NCBI RefSeq assembly: GCF_001623075.1
Contig: NZ_LMCF01000065.1
Coordinates: forward strand, 1-64,000
DNA: 64,000 bases
Direction of reading: 5' to 3'
From: Pseudovibrio sp. Ad37
GTDB taxonomy: Bacteria > Pseudomonadota > Alphaproteobacteria > Rhizobiales > Stappiaceae
Under the pieces are notes generated by a model. The model was given only the letters and a program-made list of their open reading frames with translations, searched no databases and was not told where the DNA came from. The first letter of the stretch is position 1. Each line of letters opens with the position of its first letter. Positions 1 to 7,568 of this stretch are shown here, in pieces. Made by a program: the position numbers and the translations under genes.

Positions 1-76
1 CCTTGGTTGGCACAAAGCCAGCAGACGAACCTGCTAGATGAGAGCTGTTCGCCTGCTGGATTTGTGCCAACCAAGG
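1..76. repeat. 30-bp imperfect inverted repeat (hairpin)
   Basis: Positions 1-30 and 47-76 are inverted copies with only two mismatches, separated by 16 bases; the outer 16 bp (CCTTGGTTGGCACAAA and its complement) match perfectly. It lies just inside the IS end and could be a terminator behind the transposition genes or protection against read-through into the element. No T-run follows directly, so a simple intrinsic terminator is uncertain. Confidence 0.7.
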
Positions 77-127
77 TGGGTCAATTTTAAATGATGATGC
101 CGGATCAATTTTGAACGCTCATTGACA
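1..127. mobile_element. Terminus of an IS21-family insertion sequence (partial)
   Basis: Read on the minus strand from position 127, the DNA begins TGTCAATGAGCGTTCAAAAT and carries two related internal repeats, GGATCAATTTTGAACG (about 102-117) and GGGTCAATTTTAAATG (about 79-94 in plus orientation). Terminal TG...CA and repeated GGxTCAATTTT blocks are typical of IS21-type ends. The istA/istB genes would lie outside the window to the left, so the family call rests only on the end sequence. The element abuts the 3' end of the GTA portal gene. Confidence 0.6.
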
Positions 128-162
128 CCGTTGGATATGGGGCGGAGGGCAAAGATGAATGA
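128..162 (+). pseudogene. Residual 3' end of the GTA portal protein gene
   Basis: Immediately after the IS end an open frame reads Val-Gly-Tyr-Gly-Ala-Glu-Gly-Lys-Asp-Glu-stop, the stop overlapping the ATG of the next gene (ATGAATGA). HK97-type portals often end in a short VGxG-type tail and the portal gene precedes these genes in RcGTA-like clusters. This is therefore probably the last ~11 codons of a portal gene cut by the insertion. The rest of the gene is not visible, so the call is inference from position and a very short peptide. Confidence 0.4.
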
Positions 163-343
163 GTTACTGGCAGCGCTCGCTGCAAAAGGAGACCTTGCCC
201 ATGTGGCGCTTAGCGCCTGGGCAGGCACCTCCACATCACTGCTCTTGTGGGCACTTAAGCAAGTCATCCGGTTCAATCGCAGGTTCGAGGAGTTCATGAG
301 TGAACTGGAAAAACTCAACCAGCTGCTGCGCATGGATCCATGA
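155..343 (+). CDS. Small membrane protein of the GTA cluster (between portal and protease)
   Basis: 62 residues from the ATG at 155, preceded by GGAGGG at 144-149. The protein has one hydrophobic stretch (about residues 14-34, rich in Ala/Leu/Trp) followed by a charged amphipathic tail with Arg/Phe/Glu/Leu. RcGTA-like clusters of Rhizobiales commonly carry such a small uncharacterised ORF between portal and prohead protease. A longer reading from TTG at 122 would begin inside the IS end and is not used. Function unknown. Confidence 0.6.
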   Translation: MNELLAALAAKGDLAHVALSAWAGTSTSLLLWALKQVIRFNRRFEEFMSELEKLNQLLRMDP

Positions 344-394
344 AAATCGCACACTCGAACTATTGAGATTATTTGAAAGGTTGAAGGTGAAGCC

Positions 395-574
395 TTGACC
401 CAAAATCACAAAACACAAGCCGTGCCCGTTGAGCAAAAACAACAGCCAACTCAGCGCGGCAATGAAGCCCCCGCACAGACCTTCGCCAACTTCACCAAGG
501 CACTCGCCGGAGCATTGGTGGAACGACGCGCGGCAAAGTCGGAGGGAGCAAACTCCGGCAGAAAAAACAATTGA
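395..574 (+). CDS. Small hydrophilic protein of the GTA cluster, unknown function
   Basis: 59 residues from TTG at 395 with a Shine-Dalgarno-like AAGGTGA at 384-390. The composition is Gln/Asn/Lys-rich with an Ala-rich helix (Phe-Thr-Lys-Ala-Leu-Ala-Gly-Ala-Leu) near the middle, and the codons look like those of neighbouring genes. The competing frame over the same bases, which would extend the protease N-terminus, is Pro/Ser/Arg/His-rich and looks non-coding. It ends 25 bases before the protease start at 600. Not recognised as any named family. Confidence 0.4.
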   Translation: MTQNHKTQAVPVEQKQQPTQRGNEAPAQTFANFTKALAGALVERRAAKSEGANSGRKNN

Positions 575-599
575 AAGCTCGCTAAGGGAGGCAATCAAT

Positions 600-1025
600 T
601 TGAACACAGATCACCCCATCGCCATTGAGGGCTACGCCAGCCGGTTTGAACTGAGCGATCAGGGCGGCGATGTGATGCGCAAAGGTGCATTTCAAAACAC
701 GCTGCAAAAGCAAAAACTCACGGATGTAAAAATGCTCTGGCAGCACGATCCATCCCACCCCATTGGCAAGTGGCTGCACATTCAGGAGGACAGCATCGGC
801 CTCTTTGTAAAGGGCTTGCTCTATCCGGGCATCACACAAGGCCGACAAGCCATCGCCATGGTGCAAACGGGTATTCTGGATGGACTGTCCATCGGCTTCA
901 AAACCCGCCGCGCCCAGCGCAACAACAAAACCGGCAGACGGGATGTGCTGGCGGTAGATCTCTGGGAGATCTCGCTGGTCACGTTCCCGTTGCTGCCATC
1001 AGCACGGCTGACTGTGGTCTCCTGA
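600..1025 (+). CDS. HK97-family prohead protease (GTA gp4)
   Basis: 141 residues. The maturation protease cleaves the capsid protein scaffold during head assembly. The sequence shows the family pattern: an early IEGYASxFxxxDQGGDV block, then HDPSHPIGKW (His of the active site), GLLYPG, and the ILDGLSIGF segment containing the likely nucleophilic Ser, followed by LWEISLVTFPLLPSA. I start at TTG 600 because GGGAGG (586-591) sits 8 bases upstream and homologues begin close to IEGYAS; the frame is open back to 429, but that extension overlaps another ORF and has atypical composition. It lies directly upstream of the capsid gene, as in all such clusters. Confidence 0.85.
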   Translation: MNTDHPIAIEGYASRFELSDQGGDVMRKGAFQNTLQKQKLTDVKMLWQHDPSHPIGKWLHIQEDSIGLFVKGLLYPGITQGRQAIAMVQTGILDGLSIGFKTRRAQRNNKTGRRDVLAVDLWEISLVTFPLLPSARLTVVS

Positions 1026-1108
1026 AGCTCCTGACTATTTGAAAGTACGATCTGTGGTTCCAATCGGCGCCGCAGTTTTTTTATATGCTTTACGAGGAAA
1101 ATAATCCT

Positions 1109-2440
1109 ATGAAAAACACATGCAATCCAGCATTAGAGACCAAAGACTTCGCAAGGGAAGCTGCAGGAAAATCAGCTCATCCCGCACTTTCTGGCCCGGC
1201 AACAGGGCAGTTTGTGTCTGGAATGGAGGCCTCTGGCAGCTTTAACCAGCTGAACCACGCTTATTCTGAGTACACCCAGACCAACGACATGCGTTTGGCT
1301 GAGCTGGAGCAAAAGTCCGGCTCGGATGTGCTCCTGGACGAAAAACTGGCCCGTCTGGACGAGATCATCGACGGTCAGCTGCGTCATCTGAACGAACTCC
1401 AACTCAAATCCCAGCGCTTGCCGCGCTCTACGCCAGAAACCACCGGCGGCCCATCAGCTGAGGTAGAGCACAAATCTGCGTTTGAGACCTACATGCGTGA
1501 CGGGCAGGAGAACCGCCTTAAAACACTGGAGCAAAAGGCCATGTCCTCCGGCACTGCTGGCGATGGCGGATATCTGGTGCCGGAGCAGCTGGAAACGGAC
1601 ATCCTGCGTCGCATCACAGCTCTGTCCCCCATCCGCTCCATTGCGTCCAACCGCAAAATCTCAGGCGCATCCTACCGCCGTCCTGTTGTGACGGTGAACC
1701 CGGATGCGGACTGGGAAGGCGAAACCGATGCCCGCAGCACGCCCACAAACGCAATGAAATTTGAGATGCGGGAGGTGAAGATCTTCGAGCTTTCTGCTCT
1801 GCCAGCTGTCACCCAAACCCTGCTGGACGATGCAGCCGTCAACATCGGTGAAATTCTGGCAGAAGAAGTGGAAACCGTCTTTGCAGAAAAAGAATCCGCT
1901 GCCTTCCTCAATAGCAACGGCACCAGTCAGCCGCAAGGGCTGCTCAAAGGCACAATTCACGGCTCGCTGGATGATACGGGCCTTTCCATCGGGTCCATCA
2001 AGACAGGACAGGCAGGGGCGTTTCCTTCTTCCAACGGAAGCGATCTGTTGATTTCGCTGATTTACGGGGTCAAAACCGCCATCCGCCGCAACGCCCGCTT
2101 CCTCTTCAATCGCAGAACGCAAGCTGCCATCCGCAAGCTGAAGGACGGGCAGGGCTACTACATCTGGCAACCACCCGCAGCCGCAGGCGCAGACCCAAGC
2201 CTCATGGGCTTCCCGGTCACAGAAGCTGAACACATGCCGGACATGACCGCTGGCTCTGATCCATACGCCATCGCGTTTGGTGACTTCCACCGTGGCTACA
2301 TGGTGGTGGACCGCGTCGGCATCTCTGTTCTGCGTGACCCGTACACCAGCAAACCAAACGTGCTGTTTTACATCACCAAACGCGTCGGTGGTGGCATCAT
2401 GGATTTCGACGCCTACAAACTGCTGAACTTCAGCGCCTAA
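1109..2440 (+). CDS. HK97-fold phage major capsid protein (GTA gp5)
   Basis: 443 residues. About the first 130 residues are charged and helix-rich (delta/scaffold domain, presumably removed by the protease). The HK97 fold starts near AMSSGTAGDGGYLVPEQ and continues with the typical E-loop and A-domain segments (LLDDAAVNIGEILAEEVETVFAEKE; NGTSQPQGLL; GFPVTEAEHMP; AFGDFHRGYMVVDR) to a KRVGGGIMDFDAYKLL end. The ATG at 1109 is preferred over 1085 because GAGGAA (1094-1099) is placed 9 bases before it. The full domain order is intact, so the capsid gene itself looks functional. Confidence 0.93.
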   Translation: MKNTCNPALETKDFAREAAGKSAHPALSGPATGQFVSGMEASGSFNQLNHAYSEYTQTNDMRLAELEQKSGSDVLLDEKLARLDEIIDGQLRHLNELQLKSQRLPRSTPETTGGPSAEVEHKSAFETYMRDGQENRLKTLEQKAMSSGTAGDGGYLVPEQLETDILRRITALSPIRSIASNRKISGASYRRPVVTVNPDADWEGETDARSTPTNAMKFEMREVKIFELSALPAVTQTLLDDAAVNIGEILAEEVETVFAEKESAAFLNSNGTSQPQGLLKGTIHGSLDDTGLSIGSIKTGQAGAFPSSNGSDLLISLIYGVKTAIRRNARFLFNRRTQAAIRKLKDGQGYYIWQPPAAAGADPSLMGFPVTEAEHMPDMTAGSDPYAIAFGDFHRGYMVVDRVGISVLRDPYTSKPNVLFYITKRVGGGIMDFDAYKLLNFSA

Positions 2441-2472
2441 TCATCTTCAACAACAATCGAGGAGGAGCCGCC

Positions 2473-3045
2473 GTGACGGCTATACTCACAGTGCCACCGG
2501 CTCTGGAGCCGGTTTCGCTTGCCCAGGCGCATGCGCAACTTAGGGTCTCCCACACCCACGAGGATGATCTGATCGAGCGTCTGATCAAAGCCGCGCGGGA
2601 ACAGGTGGAGACCCTCACACGGCGGGCTCTTATAGAACAGGAATGGCGACTGCTTCTGGATGATCTTTCACCAGACCGCCTGATCCGCCTGCCTGTCGCG
2701 CCGGTCGCACAAATCCTGCAGGTCTACACCTATGACAGGGAAGGCAACCAACATCTGGTGCCGGCGTCGAACTATCAGGTGGATTTGGCCGGAAATCCCT
2801 CCCGCCTGCGCTTCAAGGCAGGTGCGGTTGGGCCATTGCGAGACCTCAACGGCATCGAGGTTGACTTCAAAGCTGGCTACGGCTCAGCAGCAACCTCGGT
2901 TCCCGCAGGCCTGCAAACCGCGATCCTGATGCTGGTCGGTTTCTGGTACGAGCGCCGTTCCATGCTGGAAGAAGACCGCCTCACGGGCCTCATGCCCCAC
3001 GGCTTCGAGGCAGCGCTCTCGCCTTACAAGGTGCTCAGGATATGA
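2473..3045 (+). CDS. Head-tail connector protein, gp6-like (GTA gp6)
   Basis: 190 residues from GTG 2473, with GAGGAGG at 2459-2465. The N-terminal half carries the helical gp6/phiE125-gp8 signature (SLAQAHAQLRVSHTHEDDLI, IKAAREQVETLTRRALI, WRLLLDD) and the C-terminal half the FKAGYG and LMLVGFWYERR segments of the family. Such proteins form a ring beneath the portal through which DNA passes. Its stop overlaps the next start (ATGA), implying translational coupling with the adaptor gene. Confidence 0.85.
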   Translation: MTAILTVPPALEPVSLAQAHAQLRVSHTHEDDLIERLIKAAREQVETLTRRALIEQEWRLLLDDLSPDRLIRLPVAPVAQILQVYTYDREGNQHLVPASNYQVDLAGNPSRLRFKAGAVGPLRDLNGIEVDFKAGYGSAATSVPAGLQTAILMLVGFWYERRSMLEEDRLTGLMPHGFEAALSPYKVLRI

Positions 3046-3380
3046 GAGCAGCAGGCACACTCAACGAACCCCTGCTGTTACTCAATCCAGAGATCACCAA
3101 TGGCACGGATGGCTCTGTCACAAGGAGTTACCAGCAAATCGCCATGGTCTGGGGGCTGGTAGAGGCATCCACTGGCTCACAGAGTACCGTGGCAGGCCGT
3201 ATCGCCAGCACTTACCCGCTCACGCTCACCCTTCGCCGCCGCACAGATGTGGCAGAGGGCTGGCGGGTGGAGCGGGGTGGACAGAGCCTCAGGGTAAAAG
3301 CGGTTCTCCCGCACTCAGAGCAAGCGCCCTTCATGCAAATCCTTTGTGAACAGGAGGAGGGCGATGATGGGAGAGCTTGA
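3042..3380 (+). CDS. Phage head-tail adaptor/joining protein (GTA gp7)
   Basis: 112 residues, beginning in a 4-base ATGA overlap with the connector gene. The pattern of N-terminal LNEPLLLLNP, a central VWGLVEASTGSQ, and a beta-rich LTLRRRTDVAEGWRVERGGQSLRVKAV segment fits the SPP1 gp16-like head-tail joining family. It plugs or extends the connector so the tail can attach. Position between connector and tail-completion genes supports the call. It overlaps the following gene by 17 bases. Confidence 0.8.
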   Translation: MRAAGTLNEPLLLLNPEITNGTDGSVTRSYQQIAMVWGLVEASTGSQSTVAGRIASTYPLTLTLRRRTDVAEGWRVERGGQSLRVKAVLPHSEQAPFMQILCEQEEGDDGRA

Positions 3381-3774
3381 ATTCCGCAAAGCCCTGTTTC
3401 AGGCAATCCACGCCAAGGCATCGCTAAAACCCTATCTGGGAGATCCAATGCGGGTGTTTGACGGCGTGCCAAGGGGAGCAACCTTGCCCTATGCAACGCT
3501 GGAGGCTGTCACCACACAATTGCTGACAGGCCATCTGGACGACGGCAGCAGGCTCACAGGTTCCATAGGCATCTACTCCCGCCATGCAGACCGGGCTCAA
3601 ACCCAGGAGATCCTCCAGATCTTCAACGAACTGCTGGAGACGGGTGTCACGTCACCTGCCGGACTTGAAACCTCAGGCCTGACCATGACTGAAACCAGCT
3701 GCCGCCGTCTGGGCGATGGTCGCACATGGTACGGACGCATCAAGTTCTCCGTCCTGCTGCAAAAGACGCTTTAA
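3364..3774 (+). CDS. DUF3168 tail completion / tail terminator protein (GTA gp8)
   Basis: 136 residues. The N-terminus MMGELEFRKALFQAIHA, the GVPRGATLPYATLE segment and the IYSRHADRAQTQEILQIFNE helix are typical of DUF3168 gp17-like proteins, which cap the tail tube and join it to the head. The start lies in an ATGATG pair at 3364/3367, just behind AGGAGGAGG (3352-3360); 3367 would give slightly better spacing. No unusual features. Confidence 0.82.
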   Translation: MMGELEFRKALFQAIHAKASLKPYLGDPMRVFDGVPRGATLPYATLEAVTTQLLTGHLDDGSRLTGSIGIYSRHADRAQTQEILQIFNELLETGVTSPAGLETSGLTMTETSCRRLGDGRTWYGRIKFSVLLQKTL

Positions 3775-3798
3775 TACCAACCTTTGAGAGGAAAACAG

Positions 3799-4215
3799 AT
3801 GGTCGCTCAGGCCGGAAAAGACCTGCTGTTGAAACTGGACACAGTGGGAGATGGAACCTTTGAAAGCGTTGCAGGCCTGCGCTCAAGACGCCTCGCCCTC
3901 AACGCCACACCCATTGATATCACCGATGCCGAAAGCGCAGGCCGCTGGCGCGAGTTGCTGGCAGGAGCCTCCACACGCCACGCCTCGCTCTCTGGCAGTG
4001 GCTTGTTTCGCGACAAAGCCTCCGCAGAAAAAGTCCGCACCGCTTTCTTTGCTGGAGAGGTGCGTACATGGCAGGTCATCCTGCCCGGCTTTGGAACACT
4101 GGAAGGCCCGTTTCACCTGTCTGCATTGGAATACTCCGGCGACTACCGATCTGAAGTCACCTTTGAGATCTCGCTGGAATCCGCCGGTGCTCTCACGTTC
4201 ACCCCGCTAACCTAA
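3799..4215 (+). CDS. Major tail tube protein, TP901-1 family (GTA gp9)
   Basis: 138 residues from ATG 3799 behind GAGAGGA (3786-3792). The opening AGKDLLLKLD, the FESVAGLRSRRLALNATPIDITDAES segment (described here in two halves: FESVAGLRSRRLALN then ATPIDITDAES), SGSGLFRD, and the C-terminal YSGDYRSEVTFEISLESAG are the marks of GTA/TP901-1 tail-tube subunits. Hexameric rings of this protein stack to form the non-contractile tail. In sequence and position it is a standard member. Confidence 0.88.
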   Translation: MVAQAGKDLLLKLDTVGDGTFESVAGLRSRRLALNATPIDITDAESAGRWRELLAGASTRHASLSGSGLFRDKASAEKVRTAFFAGEVRTWQVILPGFGTLEGPFHLSALEYSGDYRSEVTFEISLESAGALTFTPLT

Positions 4216-4225
4216 GGAGTACGGG

Positions 4226-4576
4226 ATGCCACCTAAAACCTATGGCAGAGGTGTTAATCGCAGGCGCGGTGAAGTCCTCGCAGACCTTGGCGGTCAAAAG
4301 CACATTCTTGTGCTCACACTCGGGGCTCTGGCAGAGCTGGAAGACGCGCTCAGCTGCAGCACATTACAGCAGCTGACAGAGCGGTTTTCCTCTGGGAAGC
4401 TGAGTGCTGCCGACATCATCAAAGTGCTCGGTGCAGGCCTTCGCGGGGGTGGACTTGTCATTGAGAACGAAGAGGTCGCAGAACTCTCCCATGAAGGCGG
4501 CGTTGCAGCCCTTGCCAAGCTGGCAGGGGAACTCCTGGTCGCCACGTTCTCTCCACCTCAGCAGTCAAAATCGTGA
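4226..4576 (+). CDS. Gene transfer agent protein gp10 (GTA_GP10 family)
   Basis: 116 residues from ATG 4226, AAGGAGT at 4214-4220. The motif NRRRGEV followed by LGALAELEDALSC and then LSAADIIKVLGAGLRGGG is characteristic of the GTA gp10 family, thought to act as a tail-assembly factor next to the tape measure. Its last codons overlap the next start (GTGA). The family is largely restricted to GTA-like clusters in Alphaproteobacteria, which helps identify this region. Confidence 0.85.
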   Translation: MPPKTYGRGVNRRRGEVLADLGGQKHILVLTLGALAELEDALSCSTLQQLTERFSSGKLSAADIIKVLGAGLRGGGLVIENEEVAELSHEGGVAALAKLAGELLVATFSPPQQSKS

Positions 4577-4800
4577 AGCCCGGGCAATCTGAAAACCAAG
4601 CTGTGCCCTGGCATGACCTGATGCACAAAGCCTGCCGGGAGCTTGGTTGGTCACCGCACACCTTCTGGCATTCAACACTGGTTGAGCTGGAAATGGCTTT
4701 CACTCTACCGGGAACCCGCAGTGCCCGCACGATCACACGAGGCGTACTGGAGGACCTGCTGGCCCAGTTCCCAGACAAAGAGGATCAACAAACACCATGA
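4573..4800 (+). CDS. Phage tail assembly chaperone, rcc01693 family (GTA gp10.1)
   Basis: 75 residues starting at GTG 4573 in a GTGA overlap. The body WHDLMHKACRELGWSPHTFW then STLVELEMAF matches the small RcGTA rcc01693-type chaperone, which would keep the tape measure soluble during tail assembly. Its stop overlaps the start of the tape-measure gene (ATGA), so gp10, this gene and gp11 are all translationally coupled. Confidence 0.85.
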   Translation: MKPGQSENQAVPWHDLMHKACRELGWSPHTFWHSTLVELEMAFTLPGTRSARTITRGVLEDLLAQFPDKEDQQTP

Positions 4801-5342
4801 CCGATAGTTTTAATGAACCGCTGAACTTAGAAGATGCGCGTGAGTTGGAGACAACAATGCAAGAGGTCAACGCCCTTGCCAAAGAGTTCTCTTCAGAGCT
4901 TGGCAAAGGCCTGCAAAGCGCAGTCACCTCTGGCAAAGACCTGCAATCGATCCTCTCACAAGTCGCGCTCAACATGTCCAGCTCTGCACTCAACAGTGCC
5001 TTAAAGCCGCTTGAAAACCTGCTTTCTGCCGGAATCTCATCAGCCATTGGCAATGTGGCAGGCGTGACGCCCTTTGCAAAAGGTGGTGTCGTTTCCAGCC
5101 CAACCATGTTCGCGGCAGGCAACACGGGCTTGGGGGTGATGGGAGAGGCGGGGGCAGAGGCAATCCTGCCTTTGCAGCGCGGCAACGATGGTCGTTTGGG
5201 CGTTGCCATGAATGCGGGCAGCACGCAGCCCAACGTCACAATAAATGTGGCGACACAGGATGTGCGCAGCTTTGAAAGATCTCAGGGGCAGATTGCGATG
5301 ATAATGGCCCGCGCCACCGGACGGGGGCGACGCGGGCTATGA
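4797..5342 (+). CDS. Short tail tape-measure protein (GTA gp11)
   Basis: 181 residues. An N-terminal helical region (residues 10-75, with Glu/Ser/Leu heptad character) leads to the conserved TPFAKGGVVSSPTMFA and GVMGEAGAEAILPLQR segment and a GRGRRGL end, which are hallmarks of GTA and lambdoid tape-measure C-termini. It is short, as expected for the short RcGTA tail, and looks complete. It sets tail length and probably participates in DNA passage. Confidence 0.82.
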   Translation: MTDSFNEPLNLEDARELETTMQEVNALAKEFSSELGKGLQSAVTSGKDLQSILSQVALNMSSSALNSALKPLENLLSAGISSAIGNVAGVTPFAKGGVVSSPTMFAAGNTGLGVMGEAGAEAILPLQRGNDGRLGVAMNAGSTQPNVTINVATQDVRSFERSQGQIAMIMARATGRGRRGL

Positions 5343-5551
5343 CGTCGGCATTGAAGAGGAGGGACTCAAGGACCGACGTGGCTTTGCTACCGGACGGTGG
5401 TAGCAAACTTTTTGGAAAAATCCGTTGCTTTGCAAAGAGGGAGGAGCATCGACAACGGGTCTACGCAAATCACGCAGATAACTTTTCCATGTCAAACCTA
5501 TTAGATGCTTCGCGGGCACCCAGCCTTGAGCCAAGTCAAACAGGAGGGTGA
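5339..5551 (+). CDS. Possible small coupled ORF between gp11 and gp12
   Basis: 70 codons that begin at ATG 5339 in the TATGA stop/start overlap of gp11 and end at TGA 5549-5551 immediately before the gp12 start. The product is basic and polar with no recognisable domain, and its composition does not look strongly protein-like. RcGTA has no gene here that I know of. It may be a genuine small ORF or simply a ~210-base spacer that happens to be open. Low confidence. Confidence 0.25.
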   Translation: MTSALKRRDSRTDVALLPDGGSKLFGKIRCFAKREEHRQRVYANHADNFSMSNLLDASRAPSLEPSQTGG

Positions 5552-5552
5552 A

Positions 5553-6197
5553 ATGCAACCATGTTTTGTTGATGAATCATTCCCACTTGGAATTTCCCTA
5601 GGGGCTTCTGTCAGAGTAGAAAAACGCAGTCAGGTCACAAGGTTACTCAATGGTGCAGAAACCCGAAACGCCATCTGGAAGGGAACGCGACGGCATTTTG
5701 ATGTGGGGACCGGATTGCGCAGCTCGGCAGACCTGCAACGGGTGCTCTCATTTTTCGAAAAAGTGGGTGGTCGCCTCTGCGGATTCCGGTTTCGTGACCC
5801 CATGGACCATAAATCCTGCGCCTTTGATGCAACTCCATCTGCAACCGATGTGTCGATCGGAACTGGCGACGGGACAACAAAGACGTTCCAGCTCATCAAG
5901 CAAGTGGGAGCGGCAAGCGTTGCCTGGCAACGCAAAATTACGAAACCAGTGGCAGGAACGGTCTCGGTTGCGGTCGCCGGTCAATTGAAAACCGTCGGCA
6001 GTGATGTGCTTCTCGATCCTCTGACAGGCAATCTTGAATTTCAGGCCGGTCACATTCCCTCAAATGATCAGGTGATCACGGCGGGCTTCCTTTTCGATAC
6101 GCCCACGCGCTTTGAAAACGACCAGCTGGAAATCAATCTCCTGCACTTCGAGGCAGGGCAGGTGCCGTCCATCCCCCTCGTCGAACTTCTCATCTGA
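5553..6197 (+). CDS. DUF2460 distal tail protein (GTA gp12)
   Basis: 214 residues from ATG 5553, with AGGAGGG at 5542-5548. The family pattern is clear: an early FPLGISLGASV, the W-x-G-T-RRHFDVGTGLRS block, FFEKVGGRLCGFRFRDP, GDGTTKTFQLIKQ and the C-terminal IPLVELLI. In the RcGTA particle this distal tail protein links the tube to the hub. The longer open frame back to 5505 lacks a ribosome-binding site and is not used. Confidence 0.87.
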   Translation: MQPCFVDESFPLGISLGASVRVEKRSQVTRLLNGAETRNAIWKGTRRHFDVGTGLRSSADLQRVLSFFEKVGGRLCGFRFRDPMDHKSCAFDATPSATDVSIGTGDGTTKTFQLIKQVGAASVAWQRKITKPVAGTVSVAVAGQLKTVGSDVLLDPLTGNLEFQAGHIPSNDQVITAGFLFDTPTRFENDQLEINLLHFEAGQVPSIPLVELLI

Positions 6198-6219
6198 AAC
6201 CAACTCTGCGAGTAAACCC

Positions 6220-7107
6220 ATGTTCAATGCTGCTTTGAAAGAACACCTGACCGGTGAGGGCACAACTGTGGCCTACTGCTGGCGCTTAACCGCGCCATCC
6301 GGCCTCAGCCTCGGTTTTACCACCCACGACCACCCAATCTCACTGCTCGGTAAAACCTATGAACCCGGCATCGGATTGGATGGCACTCAGGCCATGGCTC
6401 AATCTGACTTTCAGGCCGGACAGGAAGAAGCGCTGGGCGTCCTCTCTTCCGACAGCTTAAGCGAGAAGGAGTTGAGTGCGGGTCTTTGGGACAATGCCGA
6501 AGTCGAGGTCTATCTGGTCAACTGGCAAAACCCGGAGGAGCACCAGTTGCTCCGGTGCGGCTCCCTTGGCGAAGTCACAAGAGATGCCGATGTATTCCGC
6601 GCCGAGTTCCGCTCATTGGCCACCAAACTCTCTGAGCCAAAAGGCAGGCAACTCTCCCACCAATGTCATGCTGATCTGGGAGATCCTAACTGCGGGATCA
6701 ATCTGGACGTCGCTGCCTACTCAAGACAGGTGAGTATCACAGGCAAAGAAGATGGCAATCGGTTGGTCATCGAAGGTAACACCGATATCGGCACTGGCTG
6801 GTGGTCCTTCGGCAAGCTCACCTTTCAATCTGGCCCCTACGCCAATCACCCCTCGCGCATTACCAGTCACCTCATTGAGCACGGCAATCACAAACTCACG
6901 CTCTGGGCTCCCGTGATCCTGGAGCAAACCTATCCAGTAACCGCATCGGTTTCCGCAGGCTGCGATAAAAGCTGGAGCAGCTGCCAGACTAAGTTCCAGA
7001 ACACCGAGAACTTCCGAGGCTTTCCTCATATGCCGGGCAATGACTTCATCCTTGCTGGACCTGAAAGCCAATCCGCTGCCAACAACGGCGAAAAGCTGGT
7101 GGGGTAA
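6220..7107 (+). CDS. DUF2163 tail hub protein (GTA gp13)
   Basis: 295 residues from ATG 6220. It shows the DUF2163 features: early WRLTAPSGLSLGFTTHDHP, YEPGIGLDGT, EVYLVNW and a C-terminal half with Cys149, Cys158, Cys248 and Cys255. Family knowledge: hub proteins of RcGTA and lambda gpL carry an iron-sulphur cluster held by C-terminal cysteines; these four are the obvious candidates here. It would join the distal tail protein to the megatron. No strong ribosome-binding site is seen; expression may follow from gp12. Confidence 0.87.
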   Translation: MFNAALKEHLTGEGTTVAYCWRLTAPSGLSLGFTTHDHPISLLGKTYEPGIGLDGTQAMAQSDFQAGQEEALGVLSSDSLSEKELSAGLWDNAEVEVYLVNWQNPEEHQLLRCGSLGEVTRDADVFRAEFRSLATKLSEPKGRQLSHQCHADLGDPNCGINLDVAAYSRQVSITGKEDGNRLVIEGNTDIGTGWWSFGKLTFQSGPYANHPSRITSHLIEHGNHKLTLWAPVILEQTYPVTASVSAGCDKSWSSCQTKFQNTENFRGFPHMPGNDFILAGPESQSAANNGEKLVG

Positions 7108-7109
7108 TC

Positions 7110-7550
7110 ATGCAGCAGTCTCACCACACCCTCCTGAAGGAAGCGCGCAGCTGGGTCGGAACGCCTTACCAGCATCAGGCCACAACCAAAGGTGCAGGCT
7201 GCGATTGTCTTGGCCTTATCCGCGGCCTCTATCGCTTTCTGCACCATACCGAGCCGCCCGTTCCCGCCAGCTACGCACCTGAATGGGCGGAGCTGAAAGG
7301 TGAGGACCAGTTGCTGATTGCTGCGCACCAGTATCTGAACGAGGTGCAAGGGTCTTTGCAAAAGCCAAAGCCAGCGGAAATCATTCTGTTTCGCTGGGCG
7401 CCGCAAGTTCCCTGCAAACACCTTGGATTTATGACCAGCAAAGACCGCTTCATCCATGCTTACGAGGCGGTGGGAGTGGTTGAAAGCCCGCTGGTGCCCA
7501 TGTGGCGCAACAAGATTGCAGGGCGTTTTTCATTCTTCTCAAGTCAGTGA
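7110..7550 (+). CDS. NlpC/P60 cell-wall peptidase of the GTA tail (gp14)
   Basis: 146 residues beginning 2 bases after gp13. The N-terminal ARSWVGTPYQHQ leads into KGAGCDCLGLIRGLY, in which Cys33 of the DC motif is the predicted nucleophile; His residues in KHLGFM and IHAYE are candidates for the partner base. Members of this phage cell-wall peptidase family open peptidoglycan during particle attachment. Length and order (gp13-gp14-gp15) match RcGTA. Confidence 0.87.
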   Translation: MQQSHHTLLKEARSWVGTPYQHQATTKGAGCDCLGLIRGLYRFLHHTEPPVPASYAPEWAELKGEDQLLIAAHQYLNEVQGSLQKPKPAEIILFRWAPQVPCKHLGFMTSKDRFIHAYEAVGVVESPLVPMWRNKIAGRFSFFSSQ

Positions 7551-7568
7551 TCCGGAAAGGACAGGACC

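Noticed and set aside
429-599. N-terminal extension of the prohead protease
   Set aside because: Pro/Ser/Arg-rich, overlaps a better ORF in another frame, and a well-placed GGGAGG exists before TTG 600.
1661-2290. 209-codon open frame on the minus strand
   Set aside because: Lies entirely opposite the capsid gene, has no ribosome-binding site and gives a Cys/Trp/His-rich product; it is a shadow of plus-strand codon use.
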